Notes under the pieces: model-generated
Seen by the model: only the letters and a program-made list of their open reading frames with translations
Databases searched by the model: none
What the model was told of the DNA's origin: nothing
Part shown: positions 1 through 12,020 of the stretch, one piece after another
Layout of the letters: the number at the start of each line of letters is the position of its first letter
How positions within the stretch are numbered: the first letter of the stretch is position 1
Assembly: GCF_037975245.1 (NCBI RefSeq)
Contig: NC_092561.1
Coordinates: forward strand, 2,268,501 to 2,332,500
Source: Apostichopus japonicus
Taxonomy: Eukaryota > Echinodermata > Holothuroidea > Aspidochirotida > Stichopodidae
Length of the DNA stretch: 64,000 nt
Reading direction: 5' to 3'
Made by a program: the position numbers and the translations under genes

Positions 1-1232
1 CTTCCGCTCAGTGGCAATTGTTGGACTTAACATGGAATACCACTTATGGTCATCTTCCTAGTCTGACACCGGACGAACCGTTAAACCGTCATACCGTGGC
101 GTCGTTTTACCTCCATTTGGAGAGAAAATCACAATTTTACATCACTGCACTCCTTATCCCTTCGACGTTACTAACTTTCCTGGGGTATATAACTTATCTG
201 GCGCCACCTAACGGCGGCGAGCGATTATCGTTAAGTGTATCGATGGTTCTCGGTTTGACGATTTTTCAATTGCTTATGTCTGATCTGCTTCCTATAACCG
301 ATAAACAGTCACATTTCGGGTTTCATCTTTTCGTCAACTTTGTCTTCGTCGCTTTGAGCCTCCCACTCGCCTTAATAAATATAAACATCTGCAGCGGGGA
401 GGCAAGATTCAGCCGTCTCAAGAAAGACAATACGTGCATCCGTCATTTACTGCTAGAGCATCTTCCTCGGCTTTTGTTTGTGGTGCCACTTTCCCAAAGA
501 TTGAAAAGGAAACAGAGAGGCCTGAAGGTTGCACCGGAGAAGAACTTTGGAGAAGAAGAAGAAGATAAGCAGGAAGAGAATAATGGAACAGTAACTAAAG
601 AAAAGGGAGAAGATGATGTCAAAAAAGAGGTATTTTGGTCACACTTCTTATTGGTGGGAAAACAATTTATCTCTCTGTAGTCTAGGGTAATTGAGAGAGT
701 TGAGAGAAGGTGGTTTGGTGGGATTTGAGGTACTATGAGGGGGGGGGGGAGGAGAGGGTGGGGGTACGAGTTAGTGACCTTATCATCAAATTTACCTTAT
801 AAACCTATGGGAACAAACTCAGTTGTGGAGTTTTTTTAATCTCTTAAAGGTTCCCCTATAAATTTAAACTGCATCACACCCGTATAGGATATTGTAAGGT
901 TCCCAATAAACATTTAATTATCCTGGGAGTAGTCCCTGGGAAAGGCAGCTCTCTTTTCCTACGGTAGGGGACTACCTGTTAGCCAATCGATGAGTTATTC
1001 ATGACGTCATTTACAGCTCTACTTCAGAATGTTTCCAGAACCTTCAAATTGATAATTCAGTGTCCTTGCAAATCACACTCAAATATGTTTTTCTCTCCCT
1101 CTTTAGGAATTGATAGAAGCCTGGCTCCTAGCCCTAGTCATGGATCGCATTTTCTTTATCATATTTGTTGTAGCGCATTTGGTTCGACTCCCTCTTCTCG
1201 CAAAGACAATTTTATGGTCAAGAGGAAGATGA
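1..1232 (+). CDS. Nicotinic acetylcholine receptor-like Cys-loop channel subunit, C-terminal exons (partial)
   Basis: Pentameric ligand-gated cation channel subunit of the plasma membrane. The first exon is open from the left edge (a possible acceptor CAG lies at 9-11) to 629, where GAG meets a GT donor. The second exon runs 1107-1232 after a pyrimidine-rich AG and joins in phase 0. The translation holds the end of the ligand domain, M1 (QFYITALLIPSTLLTFLGYI), M2 beginning GERLSLSVSMVLG, M3 (HLFVNFVFVALSLPLALINI), a Glu/Lys-rich cytoplasmic loop of about 85 residues, and M4 in the last exon (WLLALVMDRIFFIIFVVAHL), ending SRGR. The GE before M2 is the cation-selective form in this family. The Cys-loop and agonist site lie outside the window, so subunit type is unknown. 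Reading on past 629 without splicing gives a product lacking M4, which I take as intron read-through. Confidence 0.88.
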
Positions 1233-3059
1233 TGGGTAGCATAGTTAGTCATTGCTTCCATCATTACGTGTTGGTGAGCGGTGTCTCTATCGATCAGTTC
1301 CACGACTACTATGCGATCCATTTACTGCTAACTTTATGTTTTTTTGTTCACTTTTTATGTTACATTTTGTGTGAGCATGGTGACGGGTAGATAGTTAGGC
1401 GGGTGGGGGTGAGGGGGGGGTATATTCGAGTCGTATCACGTCAGAAAAGCTTTGATATAACATTGCAGGAAGGGTTGAGAGGGTTGGGAATATAATCAAA
1501 GGGTGAATGACTTTATAAAAATATTAAAATCATAACTTAACCATACAGTAATATAAAGATGAACATTTGACCCTATTCTATGTCATTGTAGTTTTATAAA
1601 TTTCTGAAAAGGGTGAGTTGGATGTACGCCGCAGGTCGTAGAATCATCGTAATTTCCTATGTTTGAACAGTCAGTATTTACAAGGTATCCTTCTTTATAT
1701 TTTTGCAGTTTTGCAATAAACCTATTATCTGTATTTTATTTATTGTATCATTTATGAATTCAAAGCAGGCTCGTATTGTCAGGCGGTGACACAAAGGGCC
1801 GTAACCAGCCACCAACCCCCACCCCACCGTGAAAAATGCTGTATACCCACCTCCCATTCTCTGCCACCATTATGTGTGCTATAACGTCACGAGTAACAAG
1901 ATTACCCCCCCCCCCCCCCCCCGCTTTTAGATTGTTGGTGCCTGCCCCTCCAAATCCGAATTCCTAGCTATATATATACTCACTGCAGCGTGCCGAAACG
2001 TTCCCTTTAATTTAATTCACAACACACTTGAGAGAAAATATTATTTTAGCCACGACTAGCACTTGAAAGATTGCAACCGGAGAAAATTTAATAGCACCAA
2101 TTTCAAAAATGGAAAAGACAATAGGTTAAAACATTATTAATCATATTTGATTGTAGCTTTCTTTTGTAATTTATTGACAAATATTCCTCCAACACATAAT
2201 GATAGCGCTGGTTACTACAACAGGCTTCAATATACGATACTGCTCTTCTTTCACACAGTAAAGGAACATAATGCAGTTATACAGAGTTGGCAAGGGCCAC
2301 ATTGCGTTGGATGTCACCGACGGGCTGCTCTAAATCCTAGTCTAGGAGCGAAATCCTGACATTTTCTTGCTTTATTTCAACTATATAGGGTAATCTACTC
2401 TAGTCTTGCAAAACTACAACTGCCTATTAAAATAGAAACCCCAGCCCCTCAAAAGAATTCACTATAATCGCCTCCAACAAAAGATTGGATGCCTCGGTTG
2501 ATAGATACCTTCCAATTCATGACGTCATTAGGTTGATATCTCGTGTTAGCTTCAGATTCCTGTACGTTCTTTTTTCCAGGTTTGTTTATGTATTATAATC
2601 TTCGTCAGTTTCCAATGTTATTATACACATCTTTTAAGAAACAGGAGAAAATAAAAATAGGTGGTCAGCATACAAAAATTAGAGGTGGACAACATACTTG
2701 AGGGGACATGTCCTCATACTGCCCGATATCTACTGGTTTATTGACCCAGTTGTTTTGTTTACAGATACGGTTATATATGTTTTAGATATATACTAGTGGT
2801 ACTGTTGAAATCACAGGGCTGTTATGAATTGGTAAAAATATATAGGGTCACCATTGACATGGTTTATGCACAAACGTAAGATCCATTTCACTCAACCAAA
2901 AGATTTCTTTCTTTGTAAACAATAGCGTTGAATGAATTTAATGAAGCAATCAGAATAGGCAGATATTATATGCGTGTTCACTTTGCCCTCTCCAACAATG
3001 CGCACAACAGCTAAGTAAAGTAAAGGGTTTGTTGTTACTCCTGCATATAGTCTATATAC
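1233..3059. other. 3' flank and intergenic spacer
   Basis: No coding region I can support. It holds the probable 3' UTR of the channel gene (AATAAA-like motif near 1716), a long C run at about 1905-1922 and short AT-rich stretches. The small open frames here have no recognisable protein character. Confidence 0.5.
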
Positions 3060-3101
3060 ACACCCCTCGTGAATTTTCCATTCCCTATTAAACTTGACAA
3101 A

Positions 3102-6100
3102 ATGGAACCGCATTGGCTTCTGTTGTGTTTGGTTGTTTTCGATGGATGGACTATTGCTCGGACTAGCACTATAGGTAACGAGTATATTGTACTATATATA
3201 AACTCTACTTTGATTAGATTTAATGTTAGTGTTCTGATAGTGTTCTGATTAGTTAGTATAATTTTCGTGTGAGTTTGAATAAAATGAAAATGACAATTGA
3301 TGTAGCTAGGATGTTGCCTGTCCTATATATACGATGCGTGCTGTTGTAGGAACTATCAGGAAACTAAATTATGCAGGACTCGAGGCCTAAACATAACTAA
3401 CGGACTATTAATCATCTCCATTTAACATATTATTGATCAAAATCATCCTTCAAACTAACAAATTCATATGAATCTTACCCTTCATAGTTTCCTTATTTAG
3501 ACATACACAAGTTGCCTTATAGGTGTCCATATCGAGAGTCAGTGAAGAGCAAATGATATATCATTGACTGATACATGTCAAAGGTTACCCAAGGCCCAGG
3601 CGCAATTACCCAGAGGGTGTAAGGTGTACCCCCTTCAACCCCACCCTAATTTTTTTTTATAGTTATTAGCAAAGTCTTGCGTAGAGATATACTTAATATG
3701 GACAAAACCTTAATATTTCTCAGAATGCACCACATCACGTACGTCATATCTGGAAGAGTAACCCAACATCCCACGACATGGAAGTAATAAAAAATGGTTT
3801 CATGTTAAATGTCCCCTATTCATACATGTTACAGGTTGTATGTCTATTCGCCTCATATCATTACCTTATGCCCAGTGGCGTAGGAAGGTACTTTTGAGTG
3901 GGGGGGGGGCTGAAGACTGATGGCCGGCCTGGGGTAGGGGTCTAAGGGGAGGGGGTGTCCCCCTCCCTTTTGGAATTTTTTGCATTTCCAGGTAGCCTCA
4001 GATGCAATTTGGTGCAATATAGCACACTTCAACACCCACTCCATTTTGTAAACTTAATTTTGTATTTTCACCAGGCCTTAGATGCAATTTGGTTCTCCAA
4101 ATGAGATTTTTTTCTCATTTGGAAATGAAAAAGCGGTTTTCTGACTTGCGAAGCGGGGGGGGGGGGCGGAATGATACTTCCGCCCCTCCACATTTTTCAC
4201 TGGGGGGGCTGGCGCCCCCAGCCCCCCGGTTCCTACGCCCTTGCTTATGCCTATATGTCAATTGTGTTATAACAAGTGTACCCTATGCCTATACATGTTC
4301 CAGGTTATATGCGTATTCGCCTCATGTAATTACCTTATAGGTCTATATGTCAAATGTGTTATAACAAGTGTACCATATTCCTACGTGTTACAGGTTATAG
4401 GTCTATTCGCCTCATGTCATTACCTTTGGCCTATATGTCAATTTTGTTATTCAAGTGTACCCTATTCCTACATGTTACATATTATATGTCTATTCGCCTC
4501 GTGCCATTACCTTATGCCTATATGTCAATTGTGTAATAACAAGTGTACCCTATTCATACATGTTACAGGTTATTAGTCTATTCGCCTCATGTAATTACCT
4601 TATATGCCGATATGTCAATTGTGTTATTACAAGTGTACCCTATGCCTATACATGTTCCAGGTTATATGCGTATTCGCCTCATGTAATTACCTTATAGGCC
4701 TATATGTCAATACTTTCATAGCAAGTGTATCCTATTCCTACATGTTACAGGTTATAGGTTTATTCGCCCTATACGTTGATTCGATGGTGGATCAGTACGA
4801 GAATGCATTCGCTGACTTACTTGGCAACCGATGCTCCTCGTTTTACTCGTAAGAATAAGTTAAATCTAATGAATCCTGGGTAACCGTAGAATAATATATG
4901 GTTACTGTATAGTACGACTGCATACCATCATCTTCTTATGACATCACTGAAGCCACTATTGTAAGCTTACAATACAATTTAATTCTTTTGTTTATCTTCG
5001 TTTGAATTTTTGTTTTATCATTTGCGCCTTAGTTTATTTTAATGCTCATTGTTTATTTGTTTTTGTTGTTAATATTTATCTTACCAGGCACAGTGTCCAT
5101 TCAAGGGTCACCAACACTCGAGGTTATGGAGGACGTCGCTTACAGTCGAATCGAGTTTAGAGCAGAGGCTAACGGTGCTGTCAAATATGGCGACTTGGAG
5201 ATAGGTAAAACTTAACATGAACATTTATATAGATTTTTCGTATATATAAAGGCAGCATTGCTTTCAATCTAATAGAGCAGACGTTTTAGTTAATATTCTG
5301 CTAGGATGTCTTTAGATTTCCATGACTATGAAATTTATCTTTAGCTGTTTCATTTTAGCAGGTATATTGCTAGAAAGTCATTTAGTTAGCTAAGCATTAT
5401 TTTAACTCCTTACTGAAATGAAAAACATGATTATCAAGATGGTTTTCAATTTTATCCTCGAAGTATATACCATTGACGATGTATCCGGAATGCCAGATGT
5501 GGAACCTGGTTTCGACTTCACGCCCTCATTGGGGGCGTTTCCCAACACGTTCACTGTAACGATCCAAGAAGGAGCTACAGAGAGCAATCTGTTTGTACTT
5601 CAAGTCATAGATGATTGTCACGTTGAAGATGAAGAGGTACTTCGATTCGCCCCGTTAGCTACCGTTGCCTATACGACCAACGGCGATCTTTATTCGGTCA
5701 TGGCAGATATGCTTGACGTCACAATCAGCGAAGGAACAGCTGGTGAGTTCTTCAGTCATGAAGTAACAGTGACCAGGTGACAGTACGACAGTCAGTGTAA
5801 CAGTATAGAACCAGAACTTAAAGGGGAAATTGTCTCAATCTTAAATTCAAAAGAGCATCCTAAGAGCATTTTGAATCTTGGAGGTCTAAAGTTTTTAATA
5901 ATGCCGTGAGACTTTATTAATGATTTTAGAAATAACAGAGTAACTGATGTCATAATGATGATTGAGCTATATAAATCATCTATCAACTGAACAAAGAAAT
6001 ACTCTTACTGACAAATCATGACACTGCTAGCGAAAATGACATTGATCCATATTGAAATATTCCAAAATGAGTCACATTTTATTAAAATACGAACAATATT

Positions 6101-6280
6101 TTAATAAGAAAGTTAAGGCTTTTGAAGAACAACTCGTGATGACGTCACAGACAAGCTTGAATACTGTAAGATATTGTGGAACGGTTTATTTGGTAAACAA
6201 CTATAACCTAACGTGTGTCATGATACATAAAAGAGTACCAAATAGTATAATTTTTTTTCCGCTCGATATTTATTATTTTA

Positions 6281-6317
<37 letters not shown>

Positions 6318-9300
6318 TGCTATTATTATTATCACCATATTATTTCAATTGGAACACCTTGTCCGTCAATTATTCTCAGATACGGAGTCAATCGAGATCC
6401 AGATAACTCCTGAAAATCCTGATCTTGGTATAGTGATCTTTGAAGGCGAGACAAATGCAGTGATACCTATAACAGGCTTCGAGTGCCGCAGCGTAGACCC
6501 GAGAGCATTGCCAATCGAAGTCACATGTACTGCAAGTAAGTTGTTCTATTCTAAACATTTTTAGCAGATTCCACAAATATTTGTCAGTATTAATACAACA
6601 GCTTCCAAGTAGAAAAATGAAATCGTGTATCTGCATATGCAGCTCCTGCTTGTAATATATGTTGTCACAATGAATGTTGACTGACTAAAGCGACGTCAAA
6701 GATCGATTCTTTCAAGCATTCATCCATCCATCGATTATTCTTTTCATCCATCCATCCATCCATCCATCCATCCATCCATCCATCCATCCATCCATCCATC
6801 CATCCATCCATCCATCCATCCATCCATCCATCCATCCATCCATCCATCCATCCATCCATCCATCCATCCATCCATCCATCCATCCATCCATCCATCCATC
6901 CATCCATCCATCCATCCATCCATCCATCCATCCATCCATCCATCCATCCATCCATCCATCCATCCATCCATCCATCCATCCATCCATCCATCCATCCATC
7001 CATCCATCCATCCATCCATCCATCCATCCATCCATCCATCCATCCATCCATCCATCCATCCATCCATCCATCCATCCATCCATCCATCCATCCATCCATC
7101 CATCCATCCATCCATCCATCCATCCATCCATCCATCCATCCATCCATCCATCCATCCATCCATCCATCCATCCATCCATCCATCCATCCATCCATCCATC
7201 CATTCATTCATTCATCAATCCATCTACTCTAGTGGCAATCGTTCTTCCATCCATCCATTCTTAAGCTTCCGTCCGTCCATCTATCTACATTATATTTATA
7301 TCAGTAATGATGAATACGATATTTGTATCATTGACAGCTCTTACACAGACAGATCCAACTAACGGTCTACCTTTAACTAATGCTGACTTCATCATTTCTG
7401 AGGTTGTCCAGTTAGCTCCCGACGATGGAAGTTTCACAATCCAAATTAATGATGACACTGTGATTGAAGAACCCGAAGTGTATCATGTCGGATTCAAAGA
7501 GGCTGGATGTGGTACAGGCAATGCAGTTCTTGTAAATGATAGAAAAACAGAACCATTTACCATAATTGATAACGGTATGTGCTGTACATACTACATAGTA
7601 TCGTTATTTTACTATTGGTCACGCTGTAGGGGTATAAGAGGTACAATTCATCCCCTACGCCCGCCCCTCCCACATGCGCCTCCACCTTTGTTTATATCCA
7701 CACCGTATCGGCTAACTGTTTGGGGCATTAATGCGAACGACACATTGAGTGACGTGTAACTGGTTCAAAATTCAACTCTGATTTCGCTTGTGATTGGGCC
7801 TTAAGTTATCAGTAAACAGAGCAAAACATATGCAAATCAAAGAGAATGTGATTCAAGTTCAATTGTATTTGTTCTGCTTTTACATAAGATGTTCTTCATT
7901 GGCAGATTTCTTCATAAGTGTTATTTAAATAAATGGAACTATAGCAGACGAGATGTACTCTAGAATTATTAAACCAGAAGTCATCAACCACAATTGACCA
8001 AGATTGACGAATATTCACTGCGACCTCTATTCTATTCTATTTTTTTCACAGATGACGAGATATTTTATGGTATCGTTAGCCCGGCAAGCATTGGTCGCAA
8101 AGAGTCAAGTGATGTTAATGTTTACGCGATTACGACTCAGATTGACACAGATACGACCATTGTGGGTAATAATGCCGTGTGTCCTTTTAAGGTCCAATTA
8201 CCGCCTTTTTGTAAATCTACCGACCTGACCTGCGACCCAAGCGATGTCTATGGAACTAACACCGTATTTCGTCGACCTAAAAGGGAGTCTCGCGGTCGTT
8301 TTGGAAGTTACATCATAACTGCTGCTTACAGTACTCCTCAGTCCATACCGGTGTTCGTTTTACCAACCAGTGGTAAGTTCGACTCTCATATGTAGCATAC
8401 GTCCATTAAAGCCCGATTGACTTACACACTAAATCACAAAAGTAATGTGGTCTCTAAGTCTGTATAAAAGTTCTCATTAGCTAAACGCTTGCCATCACTA
8501 GATAGCTGACAAGTTGGCCTTTCATGGTAACATAAGTTATCCGTATCATGACCATGCAGATTTTTAATTGCTATCAGAACCTGAAGTTTCCGTCACTTGT
8601 AAACAAACAAGCCTCTTCACTCAGTGGTAAATAATTTTCGTACGCTGCTCCTGGGAGGCCTTAAGGGTTCTAAACTTGCCTCAAATGACCCAATTTTTGC
8701 ACCATATGTGCTTCTATTCTTGCTTTTTAACATACAAGCCACACAAAAAACAAAAACAAAAACAGATCCTGATTGATAACAGGTCAAGAAAAGATGTTCT
8801 CCTGCTGCATTTTGGCACTTTTCCCAAAAGGCAACAATCGGGCGGATCTGTATAGACTCTAATAGGAGTATGCCACCTCAAGCAATTGTTGACAGGGGGC
8901 GGGCGTCCATCTCACAAAATAACGTGGGTTAATATGAAGTCAGAGAACATATATCAAAGCTTTATTTTCTCTTTAAAGATGTAGGAGATTTGTTTATTCA
9001 TCAATATCGATGACTTTAACTCGGAAAGTATATCAGTAACCTAAATATTTTCTTTTTCACTTTTTAAAGCTGAATTTTAATTAGGTTGTAAATCTTCAAA
9101 ATCTTACTTCACCCGATATTATAACGCAGATTCAGGTCCTTTCGTCATTTTACTAAGGTATTTATGTGTTTGCAACAAATTACGTGTTCACAATAAGCGA
9201 ATTTGAATTTGTATAACCTCAAAAAGCAAAGGTTATGGAACACAAATTGAATGTATTGTTTTCAATGTATTGTTCCATCCCGTTAGATGTACTAAAACCC

Positions 9301-12020
9301 ATTCGCGGTCCAACCATTACGATCAATGATGGCGAAGACGTGGTTATCGGGGTTGACTTTTCTTCATTCACCCGGGAGTTGAGATGGAAATTTAATGGGA
9401 AGGAGTTACCGAAATTTAGTGGTAAATGTCACTTTGAAATAAAGAAAGCTAAATACGGCACCCACGACGGTTACTATGAGGTTACCCGAGTACAACGCCG
9501 GGATAGTGGATGGAGGACGATCATACGGTTAATCATCAGACGTAAGTGAATCAATTAACACTACTCGATAAGAATACGGGTACTGGTCGGTTTGTTATAG
9601 TATTGTATAATCATAAATGTACAGTTTAAGGGGGAAAAAATCATATTTCAATCGTATATTGTTGAAATCAATATCTGCCATTAGCAAATTAGAAATATCA
9701 AATTCAGTAGGAAATGATCATTTATTTTGAAGAAAAGTGAAGATATTATTAGTTCGAAAACGATTTGACACCATAACCGTAATAAATGAGAGTCATATGG
9801 GTTTCATCTAACCGAAAATGTAAGTAGAAAACATATCCTAATAAGGGAGTTGTTCCATAAAAACTCCCTGTTCCAATCAAAGATCACACCTCAAGTTCAA
9901 TTCGGTACAATCTGGTACAATCCAGAAAACAATATGGAAGGGGGCGTAAGAGAATTTCAATTTATTTCTGAATGTTAAGGCATATGAGGCAACATGTATA
10001 GTCTATTTGTTTTTATATTTATAACGGTTTATATCGTGGAACTGCTTCATGTCCTTGTATCCTCGTTGACTATGACCAGATGACTTTCACGTTATTAAAA
10101 ATAAAATTACAAACTTGATAACCTAAGATACCAGTTACAGAATGTTGCTTTCAACTGACGATGATTGAAACACGTCATTTACTCTGTTAATTTCAGAATG
10201 TTCGGCTTGCCAATTCATCGGTGCATCGTCCGATTGTACCGATCTCGGTTCACCTACGACGACGTGTAAATGTTATAACGGAGGAGTTTGTCCAAGTACT
10301 TTTGGAGGAACAGACGATTGGAAATGTGTTTGTCCATTAGGGTTTTATGGAAAGCGATGCGCAACAGGTATGAATGAATGCATGAAAGCATTAATGAATG
10401 AATGAATGAATACATGCATGAATGAATTGGCATATGAATATATGCATGAATGTATTAAGAATTAATACATGAATGATAGAATGCATGCGTAAATGAAAGA
10501 ATGAATCAATTAATCAGTCAATGAATCAATGAATGAATAAATCAATCAATCAACCGATCAGTATATTGGAGCGGCAGGGTTTTATTGACAGCGGTGCGCT
10601 ACATGTATGAATAGATGGATGGACGTATGAATGAGCTGATTGACACATGGATGGATGGATGAATTAATGAATGCATGAATGATGTCATGAATGCATGAGT
10701 AAGTGAATGAATGAATGAATATACATATCACTCAACCATGCTGTGGTTAAATCCTACGTTTAAGTGTAGATTGAGTTTTCTATTTAAGTCGTTTCTCTTA
10801 ATCAAAATTGGTTATTGTTTTCAGTTTACCCAGGAAATATCCGAATCGGTCCACCAGCTAAAGGTCTAACATGCCGCGACCTGGATAAAGGCATATCACG
10901 TGACTGCCGGGGTGTACTTTTCTGCTATGCTGACCCATTAGGATGTCTCTGTGCTCGCGGTTACTGGGGAGAGAAATGCGATAGAGGTATGTGTTCACAA
11001 ACAATTCATGCAAGTCGCATAACTCAGTTTTGTAACATTTCTTTGAACTGTAAGATATTTTGACTGGCTGGTCAGAACTCAGTGGAGTCTGAATTCTACT
11101 AGTTTCATCAAAATTCTTTTATTTTAAGAGATATTTTTCCGTGTTGGGGATGAAAGAAGTTTACAGTATATATAATATGATCACATTAATATAATGCTCA
11201 TTAATTGATATGTCGTGTCAGTCATTTTACTCTTCCAGATGCGATCATAAATCATCTCGAAAGCATTCACACCTTCCTGATAATTAAACACGCCTTGAAG
11301 GATAGTTTACTCGTTATAGTACAGAAAATAGACAGCATATTCTTGAAAACTTCTAGCAACGGAGCATCCCATTATTGAACATTACGTTACTCTTAATCCA
11401 ATTACAATACTGATGCTGGGGGAGCTGGGTGGGAAGGGATGAGAGGGGGGATTCAGGGTGAAGTCAAGGGATGGAAGGGATGGGAAGGGAATGAAAGGGA
11501 AGAGAAGGAAAGGAAAGGTGAAGGGAGGTCGGAAGGGATGAGAGGATAAACTTTCTACAAGAGTATCTTTCTTTCAAAAGGTCTTAGAGATTATTGGAAC
11601 GCAAAAAAAAATAAGGTGGCAGTCGGTTTGGCACAATATTGAAGTTCAGGACTCCAACTGTCTAAAGCCTGTTTTGATTATCATTTCTAAAGTCTGAGAT
11701 ATGACAGTATGAAAGTAGTACCCTACAGCTAGAGTAAATACTCTCATCGGTTGACTGACCTTACGGGAGTTATTCTTTTGTCATTCTTAGTTCAATATTC
11801 CATCGCAATTATTAAACTTATCCAGCTCTGAAAATAAAGACTCATCTGTTCTGTGTAATTGTCTGTTTCAGTGTGTCCTAATGGACGATTTGGAGCAAGT
11901 TGTCTTCAACGCTGTAACTGTGTTGGACCTTGGGACAGCTGCGATCCTAAAACTGGCGTCTGTAAGTCAGGGCAGTGCAAGACAGGGTTTGACGGCGCAA
12001 ATTGTCAAGTAGTTGAATAG
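3102..12020 (+). CDS. Secreted Calx-beta / Tie-like Ig-EGF protein, copy A (639 aa)
   Basis: Ten exons: 3102-3174, 5088-5204, 5464-5742, 6380-6535, 7338-7574, 8052-8372, 9287-9541, 10197-10367, 10825-10986, 11872-12020; every intron is phase 1. Residues 1-20 are a signal peptide ([19 protein letters not shown]). Residues 25-156 and 157-287 are Calx-beta-like, with FDFTP, an IDD then EDEEVLRF, and a second INDD then EEPE. Residues 288-394 form a Cys-bearing spacer with a furin-like RRPKR at 361-365. Residues 395-479 are Ig-like with few cysteines. Then come three EGF repeats: [48 protein letters not shown]. From memory the order and spacing match the Tie2 Ig2-EGF1-3 block (CKSYVFCLPDPYGCSC). 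No transmembrane or kinase exon follows before the stop. It is probably a secreted binding or decoy protein; the ligand is unknown. Confidence 0.88.
3785..4775. repeat. Minisatellite of about 90-bp units in intron 1 of copy A
   Basis: Direct repeats of a unit of about 88-92 bp containing CAAGTGTA (near 4273, 4364, 4452, 4540, 4630 and 4722), each followed by CATGTTACAGGTTAT and TATTCGCCTCATG-type segments. One more diverged unit lies to the left of the inserted MITE. The same array, inverted, is at 36003-36490. Open frames across it are by-products of the repeat. Confidence 0.9.
3873..4243 (+). mobile_element. hAT-type MITE, copy 1
   Basis: Non-autonomous DNA transposon of 371 bp with terminal inverted repeats CAGTGGCGTAGGAA and TTCCTACGCCCTTG. 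It is flanked by exact 8-bp target duplications CTTATGCC at 3865-3872 and 4244-4251. It sits inside the minisatellite of intron 1. It carries internal G and C runs and no transposase. Relatives are at 34885-35223 and 56938-57306. The 8-bp duplication and CAGTG-like ends are hAT hallmarks. Confidence 0.92.
6724..7213. repeat. (ATCC)n microsatellite of about 480 bp
   Basis: A nearly perfect tetranucleotide tract in intron 4 of copy A, starting after CATCCATCGATTATTC and degrading to CATTCATTCATT at its right end. The matching place in copy B (about 31700-31830) has only short degenerate GGAT/GGAC remnants. The minus-strand WMDG-repeat open frames are artefacts of the repeat. Confidence 0.97.
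9844..9869. repeat. Short hairpin, AGGGAGTTGTT type (intron 7, copy A)
   Basis: AGGGAGTTGTT, a short spacer, then AACTCCCT, an imperfect inverted repeat. The counterpart in copy B is at 29174-29199. A near-perfect relative lies far outside the duplication at 63315-63346, so it is a dispersed palindromic motif. Confidence 0.6.
10370..10730. repeat. Degenerate TGAA/TGCA-rich simple repeat in intron 8 of copy A
   Basis: Imperfect ATGAATGA, ATGCATGA and TGAATCAA units fill most of the intron. The reverse complement is at about 28080-28440 in copy B, so the repeat predates the duplication. Confidence 0.85.

Noticed and set aside
4241-4775. Regular spacing of repeats suggesting a CRISPR array
   Set aside because: Units are contiguous 90-bp minisatellite copies without unique spacers, in an intron of an animal gene.
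4089-4852. Overlapping plus-strand frames rich in YMSIV/ICQLCY motifs, and their minus-strand twins at 36042-36483
   Set aside because: They follow the ~90-bp minisatellite units; no start context, no splice support, repeated by construction.
6665-7211. Long minus-strand frames encoding WMDG repeats
   Set aside because: They are translations of the ATCC microsatellite; all frames are open because the 4-base unit avoids stops.
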